Below are positions 1-5,177 of a stretch of DNA of 7,395 nucleotides, one piece after another. How positions within the stretch are numbered: the first letter of the stretch is position 1; each line of letters starts with the position of its first letter. The notes below the pieces were generated by a model that ran no database searches, was not told the DNA's origin, and worked only from the letters and a program-made list of their open reading frames with translations. The stretch spans positions 1 through 7,395 of the forward strand of contig JAWXUO010000069.1 of the NCBI GenBank assembly GCA_044426355.1. Reading direction: 5' to 3'. The position numbers and the translations under genes were made by a program. Source of the DNA: CAYJLC01 sp044426355. GTDB lineage: Bacteria > Bacillota > Clostridia > Oscillospirales > Butyricicoccaceae.

Positions 1-9
1 CCTCTAACC

Positions 10-543
10 CTATCCGGTGCCACCTTCCATTATAAAAGTACCATCACTTACATAAACACCACCACCAGAACGAGCTGTGTTATACGAGATAATACCGTCT
101 TCCATTGTGAAAGTACTACTACTAGATACATAAACACCACCATAACTAGCTGTGTTATTTTCTATAGAACCTTTTTTCATTGCAAAAGTACTGCTAGTAG
201 ATATAAAGACACCACCACCATAACTAGTTTTGTTATCTGAGATAGTACCGTCGTTCATTGTAAAAGTACTACTACTATATACATAAACACCACCACCATA
301 AGAAGAACTAGTACCTATAGTTTTGTTGCCTGAGATAGTACCTCTTTCCATTGTAAAAGTACTACTAGATATATAAACACCCATACCATTAGTAGTAGCT
401 GTGTTGCCTGCAATAGTACCACCGTCCATTGTAAAAGTACCACTATTTTCTACATAAACACCACCACCAGAACGAGCTGTGTTGCCTGCGATGTTACCAC
501 CGTCCATTGTAAAAGTACCACCAGTAACATAAACACCACCACC
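10..543 (-). repeat. Seven in-frame beta-helix repeats within the surface protein
   Basis: The DNA encodes residues 250-426 as tandem units of roughly 66-78 nt. The repeated words on the plus strand are 'acataaacaccaccacca' and 'ccattgtaaaagtac'. Units differ in the residues after GGGVYV (TGG, ENSG, SSS, YSSS, STSS, SSSS, SDG). Units 3-4 are separated by an extra TIGTSSSY linker. The last unit is incomplete. Near-identical repeats of this kind are prone to slippage, length variation and assembly error. Confidence 0.85.
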
Positions 544-1290
544 GTATTTATACGAACCACTCTGTGTTCCTATACCACCGTAGATTACACCACCTTGTAG
601 TTCTGTATAATCTGTATCAGTTGGTACATCAGCTTCGTTTGCTACAATTGCATAATCACCACTACTAGTGTCCCAGTAGCCGTAGCGATCTGCACGAGAG
701 CCATTATCTTCTAAAGTTAAATTACCACTAGAAGTAATCGAAATTACGCTATATTCCTCAGTTTGTTTAATATCAAAACCGTTTAGGTCTAAGGTAATTT
801 CTTCGCTAATAGAAAGAGCCAATTCAAGTTCTACATCAGCAAGGAGTTTTATTGTATCGCCACTAGTTGCATCTGTTACTGCTGCTTCTAAAGTAGTATA
901 TGTTGAACCACCTGTAATTTCAGCCTCGTTTCCTGCAATAGGCATTACACTCAAAGTTGCTTGAGGAGGATTAGCCTCTTCCGTAGAATTTTCGTCTTCC
1001 GTAGATTGTGCCTCTTTTAAAGACTTGTATTCCACCATTTTTTCTTGCATAAACACAGAAAACGCACTTTGCTGTCTGTATGAGCTAAGTTCTGCGTTTT
1101 CGTTAGAATTTTCGTCAGTTTCCCCTCCTAACTCCTCTTCATAATCATCAGTATCAGCATCTTTTTCATACTCACTATACACGTTGTCTATGCTGTAGGT
1201 ATCTCCTTGTGTCGCAAAAACATTCGTAGGAACTATTCCTAAAATTAATGTTATTGCTAAAATCATAGATATAAATCTTTTGTTTTTCAT
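10..1290 (-). CDS. Secreted beta-helix repeat surface protein, possibly truncated at the C terminus
   Basis: A 426-residue protein starting at an ATG, 10 nt after a good ribosome binding site. Residues 1-26 form a classical signal peptide (KNKR, hydrophobic core, VFA cleavage motif), so export is likely. Residues 37-66 and 96-107 are strongly acidic and low in complexity. Residues 125-200 (AEITGGSTYTTLEAAV, then GDTIKLLADVEL and ITLDLNG) resemble the start of pectin-lyase-fold adhesin-like domains. Residues 250-426 hold seven repeats of about 23 residues with the core GGGVYV..STFTM..GTISGNTA, each expected to form one rung of a parallel beta-helix. Adhesion or surface display is inferred from family resemblance only; no catalytic motif was seen. 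The reading frame stops (TAG) inside the seventh repeat, straight after MEGGTG, with no LPXTG, SLH or choline-binding anchor. A full-length member would be expected to continue, so truncation or frameshift is possible. An upstream promoter and tandem operator-like repeats suggest separate, activator-dependent control. Confidence 0.85.
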   Translation of the reverse strand: MKNKRFISMILAITLILGIVPTNVFATQGDTYSIDNVYSEYEKDADTDDYEEELGGETDENSNENAELSSYRQQSAFSVFMQEKMVEYKSLKEAQSTEDENSTEEANPPQATLSVMPIAGNEAEITGGSTYTTLEAAVTDATSGDTIKLLADVELELALSISEEITLDLNGFDIKQTEEYSVISITSSGNLTLEDNGSRADRYGYWDTSSGDYAIVANEADVPTDTDYTELQGGVIYGGIGTQSGSYKYGGGVYVTGGTFTMDGGNIAGNTARSGGGVYVENSGTFTMDGGTIAGNTATTNGMGVYISSSTFTMERGTISGNKTIGTSSSYGGGVYVYSSSTFTMNDGTISDNKTSYGGGVFISTSSTFAMKKGSIENNTASYGGVYVSSSSTFTMEDGIISYNTARSGGGVYVSDGTFIMEGGTG

Positions 1291-1300
1291 ATTTTTTCTT

Positions 1301-1307
1301 CTCCTTT
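1301..1307 (-). promoter_or_regulatory. Ribosome binding site of the surface protein
   Basis: The minus strand reads AAAGGAG, 10 nt before the ATG at 1290. This fixes the start of the repeat protein and matches the position of its signal peptide. Confidence 0.75.
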
Positions 1308-1353
1308 ATATGATTTTATTTTCTTAAAAATTTCTTCAAAATATGTTTCTAGT

Positions 1354-1382
1354 ATTATAACATATAACTTTCATTTTGTGTT
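1354..1382 (-). promoter_or_regulatory. Extended -10 promoter for the surface protein gene
   Basis: On the minus strand the -10 is a perfect TATAAT (1354-1359), preceded by the TG of an extended -10 (TGTTATAAT, 1354-1362). At a 17-bp spacing the -35 position reads AACACA (1377-1382), matching only three of six consensus bases. Transcription would start near 1347, leaving a leader of about 57 nt. A good -10 with a poor -35 is typical of an activator-dependent promoter, and a tandem repeat lies 11 bp upstream. Confidence 0.7.
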
Positions 1383-1393
1383 GATTTTTTTGT

Positions 1394-1422
1394 GAATGGT
1401 CGATATTTCGTGGCGAATGGTC
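1394..1422 (-). promoter_or_regulatory. Tandem direct repeat resembling a LytTR-type regulator binding site
   Basis: The minus strand carries GACCATTC twice (1415-1422 and 1394-1401), separated by 13 bp, giving a 21-bp period or two helical turns. This is the geometry of sites bound by LytTR-domain response regulators, and the core ACCATTC(G/A) resembles, from memory, the BtsR site ACC-(G/A)-CT-(C/T)-A with an N13 spacer. The proximal copy ends 11 bp before the -35 of the surface protein promoter, as expected for an activator. The regulator itself is not in the window, so the family assignment is inference. Confidence 0.5.
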
Positions 1423-1611
1423 AAAAAATTTTTTTTCAACACAAGTTTTTATGATAATATATCTTCAATATTTCCAACCAAAATACGTGTTTTTCTTGCG
1501 AAAAATCTAAAAAATAACATTTTTCAGTACTTTATAGACAAAAACCACCTAGCGTTCCGTTTATCTTCAATATGCATGTTTAATCTGTGCAGAGTTTGAA
1601 ATTTAGGTAAA

Positions 1612-1642
1612 CTAAAAAACCACTTTAAATTAGGCTTTTTAG
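1612..1642. terminator. Possible bidirectional weak intrinsic terminator
   Basis: The arms CTAAAAA-A-CC (1612-1621) and GG-C-TTTTTAG (1633-1642) enclose an 11-nt loop. Read on the minus strand the mismatch becomes a G-U pair, giving a 10-bp stem of the AAAAAGCC / GGTTTTTT type. Its T run is part of the 3' arm. GC content is low, so efficiency is doubtful. Confidence 0.35.
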
Positions 1643-1788
1643 TGCTGTTATCAAAGTTAAAATATGGCAAAATTAAACGATAGTGGTGAACAAAGCACGC
1701 CTATTAAGCTCCACTCTAGCCGAATTATTAAACATAAGCCTAACATCTACTTTGTTTGGTTAAAACTTTTCTAAAAGTTTTTTTCTTG

Positions 1789-1810
1789 AGTTCTTGGAAA
1801 CCCAAGAACT
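1789..1810. repeat. Inverted repeat hairpin next to the 21-nt repeat
   Basis: AGTTCTTGG (1789-1797) and CCAAGAACT (1802-1810) form a perfect 9-bp stem with an AAAC loop on the plus strand. It directly abuts the distal copy of the 21-nt direct repeat. A second, AT-only inverted repeat (AAAACTTTT at 1762-1770, AAAAGTTTT at 1773-1781, then a T run to 1784) lies alongside. Both look like remains of terminators or a structured repeat element. Confidence 0.5.
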
Positions 1811-1907
1811 GCCAAACGGCGAGTGTCAAAAGAAAAATACTACTTTTAGTAAAAAATTTAACTAGCAGTAGTGATAAAACTAGCAAGCCAAACGGCGAGT
1901 GTCAAAA
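1811..1907. repeat. Duplicated 21-nt direct repeat in the intergenic region
   Basis: Two identical copies at 1811-1831 and 1887-1907 share gccaaacggcgagtgtc followed by four A's, with a 76-nt period. On the minus strand each copy follows a hairpin and a T-rich run (T8 at 1904-1911; T-rich at 1828-1837), so the module hairpin, T run, GACACTCGCC... occurs twice. The intervening sequence is not obviously duplicated. It may be a dispersed intergenic repeat family. Confidence 0.7.
1828..1872 (-). terminator. Weak terminator-like hairpin
   Basis: On the minus strand ACTAC (1868-1872) pairs with GTAGT (1839-1843) and TAGT (1861-1864) with ACTA (1847-1850). A 3x3 internal loop separates the two stems and the loop is 10 nt. 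A T-rich run at 1828-1838 follows. The stem is short, so this would at best back up the stronger terminator just upstream. Confidence 0.3.
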
Positions 1908-1956
1908 AAAACACCCCATATCGCATATAGTTTTAAACCATATACTAAACAGGGTG
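1904..1956 (-). terminator. Intrinsic terminator of the dehydratase-paralogue operon
   Basis: Fourteen nucleotides after the stop of paralogue A, the minus strand reads CACCC (1952-1956), then an imperfectly paired AT-rich middle containing GTATATGG / CTATATGC, then GGGTG (1912-1916) and eight T's (1904-1911). A GC-rich base stem followed by a T run, placed just after the last gene, fits a rho-independent terminator for transcripts coming from the right. Confidence 0.7.
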
Positions 1957-1969
1957 CAGTTTATATTAT

Positions 1970-3004
1970 TTATTTTTCGATTTCGATATCTAAAGATTGC
2001 ATTATGCCACGAATGTAGCCAATTGCAAAAGACATACCGATAGCCGTTGCATTATCTATGCTTACAAGTGGCGTGTGGTCAGGCATAACAAGCCCTTTAT
2101 ATCCACAATCACGGTAAGTTTTTAAAGCACGAACCATGTCAACGTCGCCATCATCAAGCCATTCTTCAGTATATTGATGGTCGATAGTACCACGAACATT
2201 TCTAAAATGAACATATGCCACTCTATCAAGTTTTACAAAATGTTCAATAGCTTTGTATACATCAACGCCCATTTCTGTAAAAGTACCTTGACAAAATTCT
2301 ATGCAGTTTGCAGGACTTTTAAACTTTTCGAACATATCATCATAAGCTTGTTGATTGATAAGTATTCTCGAAGTATTTCGCATAACAGGAATTGGTGGGT
2401 CTTCTGGGTGAGCTGCAAGTTTTACGCCAGCCTCTTCGGCAACTGGTAAAAGTTCTGATAAAAGCCAGTCACGTCTTTGAATATTTTCTTCTAAAGAGAC
2501 AAAAGGTAAATCTTCTTTTGGAGCGTCAGGAATAACTATTCTTTTGCCAAATTCGCCAACTGGAAACGGGTCGTTAATAGGAGCTTTATCTAGTGTGAAA
2601 CGAACTGTTTCTGCACCACCACGAGCAAAAGGACCTGTTTCTCTGCCGATAACGCCTGCAAAAGTAGGGTTATAACCCATAACAGGAATACCAGCTTTAC
2701 CCATATTTGAAATACAAGTTTTAAGGTAGTCTAAATGCTCCTTTTTTCCTGGTAAATCAAGCATCGCTTTATAATAAGTGCTTGGGTGAAAATTTTCAAA
2801 ACCTTCAATTTTTACGCCGTTTTCTTCGTAAAATTTTCTAAGGTCCATTAATTCTTCAACCGACCACGGAGCTTTATCTGCTGAAGGTAAAATTTCTTTT
2901 CCTGGCCACGCAATAACTGCGTGAGTTACACCTATTTGAGATGCAAATTTAATATAATCTTTGTCTGTTCGTTGTTCTGCACGAAACCCTAATCCGATTT
3001 TCAT
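1970..3004 (-). CDS. UxuA/mannonate dehydratase-family protein, paralogue A
   Basis: A 344-residue TIM-barrel protein of the family that dehydrates D-mannonate to 2-keto-3-deoxygluconate in hexuronate breakdown; probably cytosolic, as no signal peptide or membrane segment is seen. Expected metal ligands are His199 (AAHPEDPP), Cys238 (IEFCQGT), His266 (YVHFRN) and Asp309 (MPDH), with His310 as a candidate catalytic residue. GDVDMV (286-291) also matches UxuA. Unlike classical UxuA, the motif is MPDHTP rather than RPDHG, and no PGY motif follows; the aligned region reads MSFAIGY (324-330). It is the last of four tandem paralogues, most like B in FASQ(I/V)G and AGIPVMGYN. The start follows AGAAAGG (3013-3019), and the gap to B is 19 nt. 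A terminator lies just downstream. Family assignment is firm; the exact substrate is not. Confidence 0.88.
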   Translation of the reverse strand: MKIGLGFRAEQRTDKDYIKFASQIGVTHAVIAWPGKEILPSADKAPWSVEELMDLRKFYEENGVKIEGFENFHPSTYYKAMLDLPGKKEHLDYLKTCISNMGKAGIPVMGYNPTFAGVIGRETGPFARGGAETVRFTLDKAPINDPFPVGEFGKRIVIPDAPKEDLPFVSLEENIQRRDWLLSELLPVAEEAGVKLAAHPEDPPIPVMRNTSRILINQQAYDDMFEKFKSPANCIEFCQGTFTEMGVDVYKAIEHFVKLDRVAYVHFRNVRGTIDHQYTEEWLDDGDVDMVRALKTYRDCGYKGLVMPDHTPLVSIDNATAIGMSFAIGYIRGIMQSLDIEIEK

Positions 3005-3023
3005 TTGGTATGCCTTTCTGTAT

Positions 3024-4064
3024 CTAGTCTTGTATTTCGATGTCTAAAGTTTTCATTATTCCACGAATATAGCCTATCGCATGAGCCATACCGATAGCTG
3101 TTGGATTTGAGATACTAACATCTGGTGTATGGTCTGGCATAAACATACCTGTGTAATTACATTCTTTATAAATTTTAAGAGCTCGTACCATGTCAATGTC
3201 GCCCTCGTCGATAAATGCTTCTGTATATTCTGGAACTTCGCTTTTTAAATTGCCTTTGATATTTCTAAAGTGAACATATCCGATTTTGTCCTTTGAAGCA
3301 AAATGACGAATAATATCGTATACATCTTCGCCAGTTTCTGCAAAAGTACCTTGGCAAAATTCTATACAATTTGATGGACTGTCAAATTTTGCAAACATTT
3401 CGTCAAATCTTTCAGGATTTATAAGTATACGAGCTGTATTGCGAAGTTTAGGAACAGGAGGGTCTTCTGGGTGAGCTGCAAGTTTTACGCCAGCTTCTTC
3501 TGCAACAGGCATAAGCTCTGATAAAAACCAATCTCTGCTTTGCGTTATTTCTTCTAAAGTGATTTCTGGACGATTGCCTTTTGGTGCATCAAACATAACT
3601 CTATCAAAAATTGTGCCAGCAGGTACTTCATCATTAACAGGTGCGTTAGCTAGTGTGAAACGAACCGTTTCTGCACCACCTCTTGCCCAATTTCCACTTG
3701 CACGAGCAATTACTCCTGAAAGTGTAAAATTATAACCCATAACAGGAATACCAGCTTTACCCATATTAGAAATACAAGTTTTTATGTAGTCCATTTGCTC
3801 TTGTTTTCCAGGCATATCAAGTAAAACTTTATAGTAGTATTCTGGCATAATATTTTCAAAACCTTCGATTTTCATACCATTTTCTGCATAAAACTTTTTA
3901 AGGTTTTGTAGCTCTTCTACAGGCCATGGTTTTTCGAAAGCTGATGGTATAATTTCTTTGTCTGGCCATGAAATTATTGCGTAAGGAGCACCTACTTGAG
4001 ATGCGAATTGTAAATAATTTTTATCTGTTCTATTTCCTAAACGAACACCTATTCCGACTTTCAT
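3024..4064 (-). CDS. UxuA/mannonate dehydratase-family protein, paralogue B
   Basis: A 346-residue paralogue of the flanking genes, with the same TIM-barrel architecture and expected metal-dependent sugar-acid dehydratase chemistry. Ligand candidates are His198 (AAHPEDPP), Cys237 (EFCQGT), His265 (YVHFRN) and Asp311, followed by His312 (MPDHTP). In the C-terminal region where classical UxuA has its PGY tyrosine, this copy has MAHAIGY (326-332), with His328 where C and D carry Tyr. It also has a slightly longer loop (NLKSEVPEY, 272-280) before the conserved TE..ID.GD segment, so the substrate pocket may differ. The start ATG is preceded by a strong AGAAAGGTGG (4071-4080), whose last base overlaps the stop codon of C. 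The 15-nt gap makes co-transcription, and possibly translational coupling, very likely. Confidence 0.88.
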   Translation of the reverse strand: MKVGIGVRLGNRTDKNYLQFASQVGAPYAIISWPDKEIIPSAFEKPWPVEELQNLKKFYAENGMKIEGFENIMPEYYYKVLLDMPGKQEQMDYIKTCISNMGKAGIPVMGYNFTLSGVIARASGNWARGGAETVRFTLANAPVNDEVPAGTIFDRVMFDAPKGNRPEITLEEITQSRDWFLSELMPVAEEAGVKLAAHPEDPPVPKLRNTARILINPERFDEMFAKFDSPSNCIEFCQGTFAETGEDVYDIIRHFASKDKIGYVHFRNIKGNLKSEVPEYTEAFIDEGDIDMVRALKIYKECNYTGMFMPDHTPDVSISNPTAIGMAHAIGYIRGIMKTLDIEIQD

Positions 4065-4079
4065 ATTTTACCACCTTTC

Positions 4080-5114
4080 TTAATCTTCTATTTCAATATC
4101 AAGAGATTTCATAATACCACGAATATAGCCTACAGCATAAGCCATACCTACTTCTCGTGGACTACCAATGCTAACATCTGGAGAGTGGTCTGGCATAAGC
4201 ATGCCGTTATAACCACATTCTTTATATATTTGAAGTGATTTTACCATATCAATATCACCTTCGTCGATAAATACTTCGGTATATTCTGGTAAAGTTCCTA
4301 CAACGTTTCTAAAGTGAACATATGCAATTTTATCTTGTTTTGCAAAGTGCTTAATAGTATCGTATACATCAAGGTTTGGAATTTCTGCGAAAGTGCCTTG
4401 GCAAAATTCGATACAGTTTGAGGGACTGTCAAATTTTGTGAACAAATGGTCAAAATTTTCTGGACGAATAAGTATACGAGCAGTGCTTTGCATTACAGGG
4501 ATAGGAGGGTCTTCTGGGTGAGCTGCCATTTTAACACCAGCCTCTTCTGCAACTGGAAGAATTTGAGATAAAAACCAATCTCTGCGTTCTATCATTTCTT
4601 CTAGTGAAACAGGAGGTAAATTTCCTTCTGGAGCATTCGGGTCAAAAACTCTTTTAAAAACAGTGCCTAGTGGAATATGTCCATCTATAGGAGCTTTATC
4701 AAGCGAAAAACGAACTGTATCTGCACCACCACGAGCGAAAGGTCCTGTATATCTTGCAGTTACACCAGCAAGCGAGAAATTATAACCAAAAATTTTAATT
4801 CCTGCTTTACCCATGTTAGAAATAGAACGTTTTATGTATTCCATTTGCTCTTCTTTACCTGGCATATCTAGCAAAATTTTAGCGAAATATATAGGGTGAA
4901 TATTTTCAAAACCTTCAATATTAACACCGTTTTCGTTATAAAACTTTTTTAAAGAACTTAGTTCTTCTAAAGACCAAGGAGCTTTATCTGCTGATGGTAA
5001 AATTTCTTTATCTGGTAACGCTAAAATAGCATTAGGAGCACCAATTTGTGCTAAATATTGTATATAATTTTTATCGGCTCTATTTGCACCACCGATACCC
5101 ATTCCTACTCTCAT
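4080..5114 (-). CDS. UxuA/mannonate dehydratase-family protein, paralogue C
   Basis: A 344-residue member of the same family. Conserved blocks, in order, are NMGKAGI (100-106), ARGGADTVRF (127-136), RRDW (177-180), PVAEEAGV (187-194), AAHPEDPP (His199), EFCQGT (Cys238), YVHFRN (His267), GDIDMV (286-291) and MPDHSP (Asp309, His310). The tail reads MAYAVGYIRG (324-333), with Tyr326 but no PGY motif. It shares LAQIGAP and AGIK with paralogue D, suggesting that C and D form the closer pair. The start is set by AAAGAGAGG (5120-5128), 5 nt before the ATG. Upstream, a perfect hairpin separates it from D and could set a different expression level for the C-B-A part of the transcript. Substrate not determined. 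Confidence 0.88.
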   Translation of the reverse strand: MRVGMGIGGANRADKNYIQYLAQIGAPNAILALPDKEILPSADKAPWSLEELSSLKKFYNENGVNIEGFENIHPIYFAKILLDMPGKEEQMEYIKRSISNMGKAGIKIFGYNFSLAGVTARYTGPFARGGADTVRFSLDKAPIDGHIPLGTVFKRVFDPNAPEGNLPPVSLEEMIERRDWFLSQILPVAEEAGVKMAAHPEDPPIPVMQSTARILIRPENFDHLFTKFDSPSNCIEFCQGTFAEIPNLDVYDTIKHFAKQDKIAYVHFRNVVGTLPEYTEVFIDEGDIDMVKSLQIYKECGYNGMLMPDHSPDVSIGSPREVGMAYAVGYIRGIMKSLDIEIED

Positions 5115-5119
5115 AAAAA

Positions 5120-5128
5120 CCTCTCTTT
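5120..5128 (-). promoter_or_regulatory. Ribosome binding site of paralogue C
   Basis: The minus strand reads AAAGAGAGG, 5 nt before the ATG at 5114. It lies downstream of, and outside, the 14-bp hairpin, so it should stay accessible when the hairpin forms. Confidence 0.65.
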
Positions 5129-5138
5129 AATAAATAGC

Positions 5139-5171
5139 ATAATTGGATTAACACAAAGTTAATCCAATTAT
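5139..5171 (-). repeat. Perfect 14-bp inverted repeat (mRNA hairpin) between paralogues D and C
   Basis: ATAATTGGATTAAC (5139-5152) and GTTAATCCAATTAT (5158-5171) pair perfectly around a 5-nt loop. On the transcribed (minus) strand no T run follows (GCTATTTATT), so it does not look like a full terminator for this operon; the T run lies on the plus-strand side. It may instead be an RNA processing or stability element, or partial attenuation, between the first gene and the other three. An operator role for the DNA palindrome is also possible. Confidence 0.75.
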
Positions 5172-5177
5172 TTTTGT

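Larger units (their letters stand above)
1423..1903. other. Non-coding intergenic stretch with hairpins and short repeats
   Basis: I see no convincing gene between the tandem repeat upstream of the surface protein and the terminator after paralogue A. The stretch holds an A-tract/T-tract block (1423-1436) just upstream of the operator-like repeats, then an AT-rich section without clear features to about 1610. After that come a hairpin at 1612-1642, a more GC-rich piece at about 1657-1746 bounded by an 8-bp inverted repeat, several further hairpins (1762-1781, 1789-1810, 1839-1872) and a duplicated 21-mer. The frames open here on either strand lack ribosome binding sites or recognisable protein content. 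Confidence 0.6.

Noticed and set aside
1396..1599. 67-codon open frame on the plus strand
   Set aside because: Its ATG lies inside the first GAATGGTC operator-like repeat, no ribosome binding site precedes it, and the product is a low-complexity mix of Phe, Asn, Lys and Ile typical of AT-rich non-coding DNA.
1657..1746. Two tiny overlapping minus-strand frames (29 codons from 1746; 20 codons from 1735)
   Set aside because: Neither has a Shine-Dalgarno sequence, they overlap in different frames, and the region looks more like a structured repeat than coding sequence.
1811..1907. The two 21-nt repeats as a minimal CRISPR array
   Set aside because: Only two copies, a 55-nt interval containing its own hairpin, no adjacent cas genes, and the repeat is not of typical CRISPR length.
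1887..1910. TTGACA within the 21-nt repeat (minus strand) as a -35 promoter element
   Set aside because: At 17-bp spacing the -10 positions read TAGTTT and CTTGGG, which are poor, and no gene follows at a suitable distance.
1756..2043. 95-codon open frame on the plus strand
   Set aside because: It begins at TTG without a ribosome binding site, runs through two terminator-like hairpins and the 21-nt repeats, and overlaps the 3' end of paralogue A antisense.
2174..2449. Plus-strand frame antisense to paralogue A, and a similar one at 4677-4871 antisense to C
   Set aside because: They are shadows of strongly conserved minus-strand coding sequence, with no ribosome binding site or recognisable product.
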